The notes under the pieces were generated by a model that worked only from the letters and a program-made list of their open reading frames with translations, was not told the DNA's origin and made no database searches. This document shows positions 16,416 through 25,285 of a stretch of 64,000 bases of DNA, piece by piece. Origin of the DNA: Nonomuraea sediminis. GTDB lineage: Bacteria > Actinomycetota > Actinomycetes > Streptosporangiales > Streptosporangiaceae. The stretch is taken from positions 124,001-188,000 of the forward strand of contig NZ_JAHDTI010000001.1 of assembly GCF_018531495.1 (NCBI RefSeq), in the 5' to 3' direction. Within the stretch, counting starts at the first letter, position 1. The number at the start of each line of letters is the position of its first letter. Both the position numbers and the translations under genes were made by a program.

Positions 16416-18470
16416 ATGGACCTCAGCTCCCTGCTCCGGCCGCGCTCCATCGCGGTGGTGGGCGCCTCCCCCAGGACGTTCGTGGGGCGCGTCGCGCTGG
16501 ACAACTGCCGTGCCCTCGGGTTCGGCGGCGTCCTCACCCCGGTCAACGGCCGGTATGACGAGATCGCCGGGCTGCGCGCCGTCTCGGCCGTGGCCGAGCT
16601 GCCCGCGCCGCCGGACGTCGTGGTCGTGCAGGTCGCGACCGAGCGCGTCCTCGGCGTGGTCGAGGAGTCCGTCGCGGCCGGGGCGCGCAACTTCGTGATC
16701 CCCGGCGGCGGCTTCACCGACTCGGGCGCGGCCGCGAAACGGCTGGAGGCGGGCCTCGCGCCGCTGGCCGCCCAGCACGGCATCCGGGTCGTCGGCCCGA
16801 ACTGCATGGGCGTGGTCGATCTGGTCACGGGAGCCGCGCCGTACGTCGGCACCGTCCCCGAGCATGTACGGCGCGGCCGGGTCGCGGTCCTGGCACAGAG
16901 CGGCGCCGTCGTCGAGGCGGTCGTCAACTCCGGCGGCCGGGTGCCGATCTCCACCGCGGTCTCCACCGGGTCGGAGTCCGCCACCGGCATGGCCGAATAC
17001 CTGCGCTTCTTCGCCGGGGACCCGGCCACCGGCGCGGTCATCGCGCTGGTGGAGGGGTTCACCGACCCGACGGGGTTCCTGGCGGCGGCCCGGCGCCTGG
17101 CCGAGGCGGGCAAGCAGCTCGCGGTCTGCGTGGTCGGCCGCACCGAGACCTCCCGCGCCGGGGTAGCCGCGCACTCGGGCAAGCTGGCCGCGCCGTACCG
17201 GGTCGCCACGGCCGCGCTGCGCCAGGCGGGTGCGGTGATCGCCGAGGATCTGGACGAGCTGCTGACCTTCGGCGAGATCCTCGGCACCGGGCGGCGGCCC
17301 GGAGGCAGGCGGGTCCACATCGTGACGAACTCCGGCGGCGAGGGCAACCTGCTGGCCGATCTGGCCGAGGACGCGGGACTGGAGCTGCCCCCGATGAGCA
17401 CGTCGGCCGCCGCCGCCCTGTGCGAGCGGTGGCCCGACTTCCACGTGGCCAACCCGCTGGACCCGTGGGGCGTGGACGACTATCCCGAGGTCTACCCGGA
17501 CGCGCTGCGCGCCGCCGCCCACGAGCCGGGCGACGTCCTCGTCGTCTCGATCGACCAGCAGGCCTGGTGCGGCCAGTACGAGAAGCGGCTCGGCCGCGAC
17601 CTGGCCGGATACCTGGCCGACGCGGCGGCGGAGACCGGCAGGATGCCCGTCTTCCTCAGCCCGGCCAGCCAGGACCCCGACCCCGCCCTCGCCGACCTGT
17701 GCCGGGCCCGCCGGGTTCCGCTGCTGCGCGGCGCCCGGCCGGCCCTGACCGCCCTCGGCCGGCTGGCCGCCGCCGCGCCCGACCCGCTCGCCGTTCCCGG
17801 CCCGGCCCGCCGCCACCATCGGCTGGCCGAGGGCACCCCGCTCACCGAGGAGGTGGCGCTGGACGTGCTGTCGTCGTACGGCGTGCGGGTGCCGAAGCGG
17901 ATCCCGGCGGACACGCCGGAGGAGGCCGCGGACGCCGCCCGCGAGATCGGCGGCACCGCGGTGGTGAAGGCCGTGGCCCCCGGGCTCCTGCACAAGAGCG
18001 ACCTCGGCCTGGTCCAGGTGGGCCTCACCGGGCCGGACGCCGTGCGGGAGGCAGGAGCGGCGATCCTCGCCAAAGCGGGTCCCGGCGCGACGCTGCTGGT
18101 CATGGAGCAGGTCGGCGGAACGCTCGACGTGCTGCTCGGATACGCCCGCGACCCGCAGTTCGGCCCCACCCTCCTGATCGGCCTCGGAGGGGTGTGGGCC
18201 GAGGAACTCGACGACGTCGCCGTGCACGTCGGCCCGCTCGACCGCGAGGCCGCGCTCCGGCTGCTGGCCCGCAGCACGGTGGGCCGGATGCTCACGCGGG
18301 CGCGCGGCGGCGCGCTCCCTGCGGACGGCGTCATCGACACCCTCCTGGCGCTCGCCGAACTCGGATCCGCGCACCCGGAGATCACCACGATCGACGTCAA
18401 CCCACTGATCATCGGCCAGGCCGGCTCATGGGCCGTCGACGCCGCCATCGAAACCGTCCCGAAAAGGTAG
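16416..18470 (+). CDS. ADP-forming acyl-CoA synthetase (CoA-binding + ATP-grasp)
   Basis: A 684-residue single-chain NDP-forming acyl-CoA ligase. Domain order: CoA-binding Rossmann (about 5-130, LRPRSIAVVGASP), succinyl-CoA ligase-like flavodoxin fold (about 145-280, with AHSGKLA where the phospho-His loop lies), a ligase-CoA region, and an ATP-grasp domain (about 465-684, with AVVKAVAPGLLHKSD). It joins a carboxylic acid to CoA at the expense of ATP. The GTG at 16326 would add 30 residues of non-family sequence, so the ATG at 16416 is preferred, although no clear ribosome-binding site is seen. The ammonia-lyase gene starts 6 nt after its stop, suggesting a beta-amino acid such as beta-alanine as substrate (inference). 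Confidence 0.8.
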   Translation: MDLSSLLRPRSIAVVGASPRTFVGRVALDNCRALGFGGVLTPVNGRYDEIAGLRAVSAVAELPAPPDVVVVQVATERVLGVVEESVAAGARNFVIPGGGFTDSGAAAKRLEAGLAPLAAQHGIRVVGPNCMGVVDLVTGAAPYVGTVPEHVRRGRVAVLAQSGAVVEAVVNSGGRVPISTAVSTGSESATGMAEYLRFFAGDPATGAVIALVEGFTDPTGFLAAARRLAEAGKQLAVCVVGRTETSRAGVAAHSGKLAAPYRVATAALRQAGAVIAEDLDELLTFGEILGTGRRPGGRRVHIVTNSGGEGNLLADLAEDAGLELPPMSTSAAAALCERWPDFHVANPLDPWGVDDYPEVYPDALRAAAHEPGDVLVVSIDQQAWCGQYEKRLGRDLAGYLADAAAETGRMPVFLSPASQDPDPALADLCRARRVPLLRGARPALTALGRLAAAAPDPLAVPGPARRHHRLAEGTPLTEEVALDVLSSYGVRVPKRIPADTPEEAADAAREIGGTAVVKAVAPGLLHKSDLGLVQVGLTGPDAVREAGAAILAKAGPGATLLVMEQVGGTLDVLLGYARDPQFGPTLLIGLGGVWAEELDDVAVHVGPLDREAALRLLARSTVGRMLTRARGGALPADGVIDTLLALAELGSAHPEITTIDVNPLIIGQAGSWAVDAAIETVPKR

Positions 18471-18476
18471 GAAGTC

Positions 18477-18869
18477 ATGTCCGAAGAGATCACCGCCACC
18501 CTGCGCGTCCGCATCGGCCAGGAGGAGGCGCACTACGGGGGCAACCTGGTCGAGGGCGCCCGGATCCTCAAGCTGTTCGGCGACGTGATCACCGAGATCG
18601 CGATCATCACGGACGGGGACGAGGGGCTGTTCGCCGGCTATGCGAACATCGAGTTCCTCGCCCCGGTCTATGCCGGTGACTTCATCGAGGCCACCGGGCG
18701 GGTCACCCGCGTCGGGAACACGAGCAGGACCGTGGCGTTCGAGGCGCGCAAGGTGGTCGCCTCACGCTACGACCTGGCCCCGAGCGCCGCCGACGTCCTC
18801 CCTGAGCCCGTCGTGGTCGTCAGGGCCACCGGGACGACGGTCATCCCCAAGGCCCATTCCCGGACCTGA
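18477..18869 (+). CDS. 3-aminobutyryl-CoA / beta-alanyl-CoA ammonia-lyase (hotdog fold)
   Basis: A 130-residue hotdog-fold protein matching the family of Kal (L-3-aminobutyryl-CoA ammonia-lyase of lysine fermentation) and clostridial beta-alanyl-CoA ammonia-lyase. Family-typical stretches are [39 protein letters not shown] and [19 protein letters not shown]. These enzymes eliminate ammonia from a beta-aminoacyl-CoA to give the enoyl-CoA. The gene is 6 nt behind the acyl-CoA ligase, so the pair would activate and deaminate a beta-amino acid. The divergent AcuI-type reductase would take the resulting acryloyl- or crotonyl-CoA. Which of the two substrates it uses cannot be told from sequence alone. 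Confidence 0.8.
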   Translation: MSEEITATLRVRIGQEEAHYGGNLVEGARILKLFGDVITEIAIITDGDEGLFAGYANIEFLAPVYAGDFIEATGRVTRVGNTSRTVAFEARKVVASRYDLAPSAADVLPEPVVVVRATGTTVIPKAHSRT

Positions 18870-18883
18870 CCGTAGCCAGGCCT

Positions 18884-19807
18884 TCAGAGGATGTCGAGGC
18901 GGCGGAGGATGACGCCTTCGCGGAGGGCCCAGGGGCAGATCTCCAGGCGGTCCACTTCGAACAGGTCCATGGCCGCGTCGGCGACGAGCGCTCCCGCGGC
19001 CAGCTGGGTGGCGCGGCCTTCGGAGACGCCGGACAGCTGGGCGCGTTCGGCGGAGCTCATGGTGGTGAGTTTGGCCGCCCACTCGGCCATGGATTCGCGG
19101 GTGAGCGAGCGGGACACGTAGAGCCCGTCGCTCGAGGGGGCCGCCCCGGCGATGCGGGCCAGCTGCTTGAAGGTCTTGGAGGTGGCCACGGCTCGGTCGG
19201 GCTCGCCGTACCTGACGACGTCGCCGACCGTGCGGGCGATCTCGGCGCGGACGTGCTTGCGCAGCTTACGGAGCTCGTCGGCGGACGGCGGGTCGGCGGT
19301 GAACCAGCCGCGGGTCAGCCGTCCCGCGCCGAGCGGCATGGAGACGGCCACGTCGGGCTCCTCGTCGACCCCGGCGGCGATCTCCAGCGAGCCACCCCCT
19401 ATGTCGAAGGCCAGCAGCCGCCCCGACGACCAGCCGAACCAGCGGCGCACGGCCAGGAACGTCAGGCGGGCCTCGTCACGCCCCGAGAGGACCTGCAGGT
19501 TGAGCCCGCAGCGCTGCTCGACCCTGGCCAGAACCTCCTCGCCGTTGACGGCCTCGCGAACGGCCGAGGTGGCGAAGGCGAGGAAGTCCTCCACGCCCTT
19601 GTCCTCGGCGATGCGCTGCGCTTCCTCGGTGAAGTCGCCCAGCCGCTCCACGGCCTCGTCCGTCAGTCGGTTGTCGGCGTTGATCAACTCGTTGAGGCGC
19701 AGTTCTTCCTTGTGGGAGTACGCCGGAATCGGCCGAGCGCCGCGGTGGGCGTCGACGACCAGTAAATGGACGGTGTTCGAACCGATGTCCAGCACGCCGA
19801 GTCGCAT
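18884..19807 (-). CDS. Ppx/GppA-family phosphatase
   Basis: A 307-residue member of the Ppx/GppA (exopolyphosphatase/pppGpp phosphatase) family in the ASKHA fold. It shows the N-terminal phosphate loop [13 protein letters not shown] and the second loop [11 protein letters not shown] (near 140-150). It is the short actinobacterial type (about 310 residues, like mycobacterial Ppx1/Ppx2) without the HD-like C-terminal domain of E. coli Ppx. It hydrolyses polyphosphate or (p)ppGpp-related nucleotides; which one is not determined. It is convergent with the ammonia-lyase gene and divergent from the formylglycine-generating enzyme, with 56 bp between their starts. Confidence 0.9.
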   Translation of the reverse strand: MRLGVLDIGSNTVHLLVVDAHRGARPIPAYSHKEELRLNELINADNRLTDEAVERLGDFTEEAQRIAEDKGVEDFLAFATSAVREAVNGEEVLARVEQRCGLNLQVLSGRDEARLTFLAVRRWFGWSSGRLLAFDIGGGSLEIAAGVDEEPDVAVSMPLGAGRLTRGWFTADPPSADELRKLRKHVRAEIARTVGDVVRYGEPDRAVATSKTFKQLARIAGAAPSSDGLYVSRSLTRESMAEWAAKLTTMSSAERAQLSGVSEGRATQLAAGALVADAAMDLFEVDRLEICPWALREGVILRRLDIL

Positions 19808-19863
19808 ACTGATGACGCTACCGGTACGCGGCCGGTACGGCGAAGCAGGCTACCCTTCCTCGG

Positions 19864-20766
19864 GTGGGTAGCGCGTGTTGCGGGCCGAGCAGAGCTGCGC
19901 AGGCTCCGCCGTACCAGGTCAGGGTCGAGCCGCGGCACCAGCCGCGCGGCATGGTGCCCGTCCCGGGCGGCAGGTTCCTGATGGGCGGCGACGACCCCGA
20001 CGGGCGGCCCGAGGACGGTGAGGGCCCGGTCCGCGAGGTACGGCTGGCGCCGTTCCGGATCGATCCGGCGTGCGTGTCGAACGCCCAGTTCGCCACGTTC
20101 GTGAAGGAGACCGGCTACGTCACCGAGGCGGAGTCGATCGGCTGGTCGTTCGTGTTCCGCCAGTTCGCCAGGCACGGGATCATGGACGCGACCGTCCCGC
20201 AGGCGCCCTGGTGGGTGGGCGTGGAGGGCGCGACGTGGCGTTCGCCCGAGGGGCCGGGCTCGTCGATCTCCGCCAGGCAGAACCACCCGGTGGTGCACGT
20301 GTCGTGGCACGACGCGGCCGCCTACGCCACGTGGGCGGGCAAGCGGCTGCCGACCGAGGCCGAGTGGGAGATGGCGGCCCGCGGCGGCCTGGAGCGCAAG
20401 CGGTACCCGTGGGGCGACGAGCTGGCGCCGAACGGCAGGCAGCGGTGCAACATCTGGCAGGGCCACTTCCCCACCGCGCCGAGCAGGGACACGATGCCGG
20501 TGAAGTCTTTCCAGCCCAACGGCTACGGCCTGTACAACGTCTCGGGAAATGTCTGGGAGTGGACGGCCGACTGGTGGGGCACCTCCTGGCCGCCTCACGC
20601 CGAGGACCCGGTGGGCCCGGAGACGGGAACGGCCAAGGTCATGAGGGGCGGCTCGTACATGTGCCATGATTCCTACTGCAACCGCTATCGGGTGGCCGCG
20701 AGGACGGCGAACACGCCGGACTCGTCGACCGGGCACACGGGGTTCCGCTGTGCGGCCATACTCTGA
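19864..20766 (+). CDS. Formylglycine-generating enzyme (SUMF1/FGE)
   Basis: A 300-residue FGE-type protein that oxidises a cysteine in CxPxR motifs of sulfatases to formylglycine. It is a genuine catalytic member rather than a generic FGE-sulfatase-fold protein: the copper-binding cysteine pair is present in GGSYMCHDSYCNRYRVAAR at Cys267 and Cys272. Other family marks are VPGGRFLMGG, RLPTEAEWEMAARGG and NVSGNVWEWTADWW. The start GTG 19864 gives the Cys-rich MGSACCGPSR N-terminus; no Shine-Dalgarno is visible and the mRNA may be leaderless. No sulfatase gene lies in the window. The MurG-like gene follows after 4 nt, so the two are co-transcribed. Confidence 0.9.
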   Translation: MGSACCGPSRAAQAPPYQVRVEPRHQPRGMVPVPGGRFLMGGDDPDGRPEDGEGPVREVRLAPFRIDPACVSNAQFATFVKETGYVTEAESIGWSFVFRQFARHGIMDATVPQAPWWVGVEGATWRSPEGPGSSISARQNHPVVHVSWHDAAAYATWAGKRLPTEAEWEMAARGGLERKRYPWGDELAPNGRQRCNIWQGHFPTAPSRDTMPVKSFQPNGYGLYNVSGNVWEWTADWWGTSWPPHAEDPVGPETGTAKVMRGGSYMCHDSYCNRYRVAARTANTPDSSTGHTGFRCAAIL

Positions 20767-20770
20767 TCGC

Positions 20771-21904
20771 ATGTCTCGAACCCTGCGACTGCTGATCACC
20801 GGTGGCGGCACCGGCGGTCACACCTACCCGGCTCTGACCACCCTGTCCGCGGTCCAGCGGCGCCAGTTGCCGCTCGACGTGTTGTGGGTGGGCACGGCGA
20901 ACGGGTTGGAGGCCCGCATCACCGCCGAGCACGGCATCCCGTTCAAGGCGATCACCACGGGCAAGCTGCGCCGCCGGCCGAACATCAAGGAGCTGGGCAC
21001 CAACATCGCCGACGTGTTCCGCATCCCGGTGGGCGTGGCGCAGGCGGTGGGCCACGCGGCCCGCTACCTGCCGGACGTGGTGCTGTCGACGGGCGGGTAC
21101 GTGGCTGTGCCGATCGGGGTGGCGGCCAAGCTGATCCGCCGACCGCTGGTGATGCACGAGCAGACGACCGTGGTGGGGCTGGCCAACCGGATCCTGTCGC
21201 GGCTGGCGACCAGGATCGCGCTGTCGCACGAGTCGTCGCTCGAGTACCTGCCCGCCTCTGCGCGGGCCAAGGCCGTGGTGACCGGCAACCCGATCAGGCC
21301 CGAGCTGCTGCACGGCGACAAGGCGGCCGCCTACGACCTTTTCGGGCTGACCTTCGAGGTGCCGCTGATCTATGTGACGGGCGGCGCGCAGGGCAGCAAG
21401 CAGATCAACACGTTGATCGCGGAGGTGCTGCCGCGGCTGCTGCCGCACGCGCAGATCGTGCACCAGTGCGGCCCCGCCTGGATCGACCAGATGCGGGCGG
21501 TCGCGGTGCCGCGCGAGCTGGCCGACCGCTACCACCCGGTCCCCTACGTCGGGCCCGAGCTGGCCGACCTGTTCGCGGCGGCGGACGTGGTGATCTCACG
21601 CAGCGGCGCGGGCACGGTCTCGGAGCTGACGGCGATCGGCAAGCCGTCGGTGCTGATCCCGCTGATCCCGACGGGCGGCGACGAGCAGCGCAAGAACGCG
21701 GGCTACCTGGCCTCCTCGGGCGCCGCCCGGGCCCTCCTCGAGCCCAACCCGACTGCGGACCAGCTCCTGGCCGAGCTCATGCCCCTGCTGGCGGACCCGG
21801 CGCTCCGCGCCGCCATGGCGGAGGCGGCCTCCAAGCTCGGCCGCCTGGACGCCGCTGACGCGCTCTGCGACCTGCTGCTGTCCGCCGCCCAGCCGGCGGC
21901 CTAA
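20771..21904 (+). CDS. MurG-like UDP-N-acetylglucosamine glycosyltransferase (GT28)
   Basis: A 377-residue GT-B fold transferase of the MurG family. It has the N-terminal glycine-rich loop GGGTGGHTYPA, the GNPIRPE and YVTGGAQGSKQIN segments, and the donor-binding ISRSGAGTVSELTAIGKPSVLIP. MurG adds GlcNAc to lipid I to make lipid II at the inner face of the membrane. Here the gene is outside any division/cell-wall cluster and is paired with a formylglycine-generating enzyme, so it is more likely a second, specialised MurG homologue than the essential copy. The ATG 20771 lies 4 nt after the upstream stop. Its end overlaps the convergent pseudogene by 4 nt. Confidence 0.8.
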   Translation: MSRTLRLLITGGGTGGHTYPALTTLSAVQRRQLPLDVLWVGTANGLEARITAEHGIPFKAITTGKLRRRPNIKELGTNIADVFRIPVGVAQAVGHAARYLPDVVLSTGGYVAVPIGVAAKLIRRPLVMHEQTTVVGLANRILSRLATRIALSHESSLEYLPASARAKAVVTGNPIRPELLHGDKAAAYDLFGLTFEVPLIYVTGGAQGSKQINTLIAEVLPRLLPHAQIVHQCGPAWIDQMRAVAVPRELADRYHPVPYVGPELADLFAAADVVISRSGAGTVSELTAIGKPSVLIPLIPTGGDEQRKNAGYLASSGAARALLEPNPTADQLLAELMPLLADPALRAAMAEAASKLGRLDAADALCDLLLSAAQPAA

Positions 21905-22507
21905 CCCCCGAGCCGCTCCAGCGCCCGCCGCGCGGTGTCCAGGGCCTGCTCCAGCCGCCAGGCCTCGCCCGCCAGCTCGTCGATCTCGGGCACCGCCAGG
22001 CGGCCCACTCCGGCCTCGGCCACGAGCTCCTGGTACTGGTGCCAGTTCCCCTGCAGTTCCTCGACGTGGAGCCGGGCCTGGTAGGCCCGCTCCGCCTCGC
22101 CCACGCTCCACGCGTACCGCTCGAGCGCCTCGATCCTGGCGACGATCGCGGCCCGGCTGGCGTCGAGGGCCCGCGCCATCTGCTCGGGCACGGCGACCAG
22201 GTCGGGCCGCTGGCGCGAGCGCGGCCCACCGGACGTGGCGTGTCCTTGAGTCGGTCGCCGTGAAGGCGAACCAGAAGAGCAAGCCGACGGACGAGAAGAG
22301 CGCCGCCACGACGAGCAGCTCAGGGCTCACCGATCCATAGACCGTCAGCGCGAACCAGACCACGATGTTGACCACGAGCGTGACGGCCGGCGGTTTCATG
22401 GAGGGCGGCCTCTTCGGCATCCAGCCCTGGCGCAACCGCACGATCAGGTCGGGGTAGGCGTGGATGAGGCGGGCGTCCGGCTCGGGGACGGAAGGGTCGA
22501 CGATCAT
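21901..22507 (-). pseudogene. Decayed fourth copy of the tandem membrane/coiled-coil family
   Basis: The N-terminal part, MIVDPSVPEPDARLIHAYPD onward with two membrane helices, is in one frame to about 22230. The C-terminal part (PEQMARALDASRAAIVARIEALERYAWSVGEAERAY and on to LERLGG) is in another frame. Compared with the three intact neighbours, about 75 codons of the conserved middle (the LLDGxRNAVMLPAQEWEIARLLAKLSALR region) are missing at the junction. The ATG 22507 overlaps the TGA of the preceding copy as ATGA. The observation supports internal deletion plus frameshift; whether the fragments are still translated is unknown. Confidence 0.75.
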
Positions 22508-23397
22508 GATTCGCCGGGGAGGTGTCTGAAGGCTTCGTGGGCGGAGGTGATGCTGCGGCGCAGGGCCTGCTCGAGCTGGTCGGCCTCCTGCGCCAACCGG
22601 CTGATCTCCGGTACGGCGAAGCTGTCCGCGCCCGATTCCGCGACGAGCTCCTCGTATTCGCCCAGGCGGCCGCGTAACTCCTCGATCTGGTGGTGGGCGC
22701 GGTAGGCGCCTTCCGCCTCGGCGACGTTGGCCGCGTAGCGTTCGAGCGCCTCCACCCGGGCGACGACCGCGTTCTCGCTGCTGTCCAGGGCGCGGGCCAG
22801 GGGTTCCGCGACGGCGGCCACCTCGGGGGTGACGCCCTCGGAGACCGTCTGCCTGTGCTTGGCCCGCAGGGCCGACAGCTTGGCGAGCAGCCGGGCGATC
22901 TCCCACTCCTGGGCGGGCAGCATGACCGCGTTGCGCACGCCGTCCAGCAGCCCTTCGACGTTGACGGCGGAGTAGGTGATCGCCCTGATCGCGGCCTGGC
23001 CGCGGGCGAGCAGGCGCTGCGAGGCCTCGTCCAGGTCCTCCGGCAGCACGTACCGTCCCTCGTACCAGCGGGCCCTGTTCAAGGCCTCCCGCTCGTCGCG
23101 CACGTCGTCGTCCTCGACGATGTCGGCGCCGACGAAGGCCATGATGAGCAGCGGAACGCCGATCAGGGCGATGATCAGGGCACCCGTGCCGTTGCTCACG
23201 GCGCCGGATCCCATCAGCATGATGACGAGGGTCAGCACGCCGAGCACGACCACGGTCACGCGGCCGAGGCGGCTCATCCGCCGGGGCGGCGGGTCGGCGA
23301 CCCAGCCCCGGCGCATTCTGGCCAGCAGGTGCGGGTTGTCGTGAAGTAATGAAGCGTCCTCGGGTGGTACCCCCGGATCGACCACCATCTCCGCCAT
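22504..23397 (-). CDS. Tandem-family membrane protein with coiled-coil C-terminus, copy B
   Basis: A 297-residue protein of unknown function, paralogous to its two upstream neighbours. Architecture: cytoplasmic N-terminus of about 45 residues (VVDPGVPPEDASLLHDNPH, RRGW), two adjacent membrane helices (about 46-92), then about 200 residues of charged helix likely to form coiled coil. The most conserved block is LLDGVRNAVMLPAQEWEIAR followed by LLAKLSALR. A second is VARVEALERYAANVAEAE. It starts 11 nt after the stop of copy C, and its stop overlaps the start of the decayed copy, so the array is probably one transcript. Confidence 0.7.
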   Translation of the reverse strand: MAEMVVDPGVPPEDASLLHDNPHLLARMRRGWVADPPPRRMSRLGRVTVVVLGVLTLVIMLMGSGAVSNGTGALIIALIGVPLLIMAFVGADIVEDDDVRDEREALNRARWYEGRYVLPEDLDEASQRLLARGQAAIRAITYSAVNVEGLLDGVRNAVMLPAQEWEIARLLAKLSALRAKHRQTVSEGVTPEVAAVAEPLARALDSSENAVVARVEALERYAANVAEAEGAYRAHHQIEELRGRLGEYEELVAESGADSFAVPEISRLAQEADQLEQALRRSITSAHEAFRHLPGES

Positions 23398-23408
23398 GCA
23401 TCCTGATC

Positions 23409-24317
23409 TTAGTCGCGCAGGTGGCGAAAAGCCTCGTGTGCCGACTTCACGCTGTCGCGCAGCGCCTGTTCAAGGCGGTCGGCGTCCTCGCCCAGCCTGC
23501 CGAGCTCCGGCACCGCCGACCCGTCGGCGCCCGACTCGGCCAGCAGTTCCTCGTAGCGGGGCAGCTTGGCGCTGAAGCGTTCGATCTGGTTGCGCGCCCG
23601 GTAGGCGCGTTCGGCCTCGCCGACATGCCCCGCGTAACGTTCCAGCGCCTCGACGCGGGCGGTGACCGCCTCCTGGCTGGTCGCCAGCACGGCGGCCAGG
23701 GGCTCGGCGACGGCGGCCACCTCGGGGGTGATGCCCTCGGCGACGACCTCCTCGTGCTCGGCGCGCAGCGCCGACAGCTTGGCAAGCAGCCGGGCGATCT
23801 CCCACTCCTGGGCGGGCAGCATGACCGCGTTGCGGATGCCGTCGAGCAGGCCCTCGGCGTTGACCGAAGAGTCGGTGACGGCCTCGATGGCGGCTTGCGC
23901 CCGTCCCAGCAGCGTCCTGCCCTGCTCGTCGAGGTCCTCGCGGATCACGTAGTGGCCCTCGTGCTCGCGGGCACTCTCGTAGAGGTCGAGCTCGGCGGTC
24001 ATGATCCGCTCGAGCTCGGCGTCCCTGCGCGGGATCAGCACCACTCCCATGATCAGCAGCGCGGCGACCGACATCGCCACCACGAAGGCCGAGTAGGCGC
24101 GGTCGCCGAACAGGCCGAGCCCGATGAGCACGGCCGCCAGGGCGCCCACGGTGAAGACGGCGCGTAAGGCGATACCGATCACGGGGGCGGGGCGCTTGTA
24201 GTCGGGCGCCCAGCCCGTGCGCATCCGGGAAAGGATCTTGCGATTCTGACGCAACAGCTCCGCGATTTGCTCCGGCACGGCCGGATCTACGACCACCTTC
24301 GCATGACGCCCGGGCAC
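23409..24317 (-). CDS. Tandem-family membrane protein with coiled-coil C-terminus, copy C
   Basis: A 302-residue paralogue of copies B and D. The GTG start at 24317 (VPGRHAKVVVDPAVPEQIAELL) has AGGA 8 nt upstream and aligns with the start of copy D. Two membrane helices lie at about 52-98. The C-terminal helical region carries the family blocks LLDGIRNAVMLPAQEWEIAR and ARVEALERYAGHVGEAERAY. Only 32 nt separate it from copy D. The function is unknown. Membrane anchoring with a long cytoplasmic coiled coil would suit a scaffold or sensor, but that is speculation. Confidence 0.7.
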   Translation of the reverse strand: MPGRHAKVVVDPAVPEQIAELLRQNRKILSRMRTGWAPDYKRPAPVIGIALRAVFTVGALAAVLIGLGLFGDRAYSAFVVAMSVAALLIMGVVLIPRRDAELERIMTAELDLYESAREHEGHYVIREDLDEQGRTLLGRAQAAIEAVTDSSVNAEGLLDGIRNAVMLPAQEWEIARLLAKLSALRAEHEEVVAEGITPEVAAVAEPLAAVLATSQEAVTARVEALERYAGHVGEAERAYRARNQIERFSAKLPRYEELLAESGADGSAVPELGRLGEDADRLEQALRDSVKSAHEAFRHLRD

Positions 24318-24349
24318 ACTTGCGATCCTAAGTGGCGCTCTGTCCGGTG

Positions 24350-25252
24350 TCAGCCTTCGAGATAGCGGAACGCCTCCTGCGCCGAGGTGACGCTGCGCCG
24401 CAGGACGCGCTCGAGGTCGTCGGCGTCCTGCGCGAGCCGTTCCAGCTCCGGTACGGCCAGCGCGTCGGCGCCCGACTCGGCCAGGAGCTCCTCGTAGCGC
24501 GGCAGCCGGGCGCGCAGTTCCTCGATCTGGCCGCGGGCGTGGTAGGCGCGCTCGGCCTCGGCGACGTGGTCGGCGTAGCGCTCCAGCGCCTCGACGCGGG
24601 CGGTGACCGCCTCCTGGCTGGTGGTCAGGGCCCCTTCCAGGTGTTCGACGACAGCGGCCACCTCGGGCGCGATGCCGCGCCCGAGCAGCTCGACGTGCTC
24701 GGCGCGCAGCGCCGACAGCTTGGCGAGCAGCCGGGCGATCTCCCATTCCTGCTCGGGCAGGAGGATGGCGTTGCGCGGGCCGTCGAGCAGTCCTTCCGCG
24801 TTGACGTGGGAGTGCAGCACGACCGTGCTGGCCTGCTGCGCGCGCCGCAGCAGCGCGGCCGCCTCCTCGTCGAAGTCCTCGGGCAGCAGGTAGCGGCCGT
24901 CGTTCAGGCGGGCCTTCTCCAGCAGCTCGCGCTCGCGCGGCCGTTCGTCGGGTGACACCTCGTTGATCGAGGCGATGCGGATCAGCACCACGAAGACGAA
25001 CGCGCCTAACAGCACGAACCCGAGGGGCCGTACCGGGGACGCCAGGAGCACGGCCATGAGCGCGATGACGACGGGTGTGGCGGCCAGCAGCGCGACGCCC
25101 GACGGGCTCCTGCGCCGCTGCTCGGGTAAGGCGGGCGGCGGCACCCAGCCGGCCCTGATCCTGGACAGCAGGTGGGGGTTCGCGCGCAGCAGCCCGGCGA
25201 TCTCCGGGGCGACTCCCGGATCGACCACCACTCCCACGCTCTGCCCTGGCAC
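24350..25252 (-). CDS. Tandem-family membrane protein with coiled-coil C-terminus, copy D
   Basis: A 300-residue paralogue and the first gene of the tandem array. The GTG start at 25252 gives VPGQSVGVVVDPGVAPEIAG. Two membrane helices lie at about 50-95 and the last 200 residues are charged and helical. The family block here reads LLDGPRNAILLPEQEWEIAR, slightly diverged from copies B and C, so the duplications are not very recent. The upstream GT-C type gene ends 33 nt before it in the same direction, so the array may be the tail of that transcript. Confidence 0.7.
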   Translation of the reverse strand: MPGQSVGVVVDPGVAPEIAGLLRANPHLLSRIRAGWVPPPALPEQRRRSPSGVALLAATPVVIALMAVLLASPVRPLGFVLLGAFVFVVLIRIASINEVSPDERPRERELLEKARLNDGRYLLPEDFDEEAAALLRRAQQASTVVLHSHVNAEGLLDGPRNAILLPEQEWEIARLLAKLSALRAEHVELLGRGIAPEVAAVVEHLEGALTTSQEAVTARVEALERYADHVAEAERAYHARGQIEELRARLPRYEELLAESGADALAVPELERLAQDADDLERVLRRSVTSAQEAFRYLEG

Positions 25253-25285
25253 CCTGGCGCCCCCAACGCTCGTGATGCTCGCATG

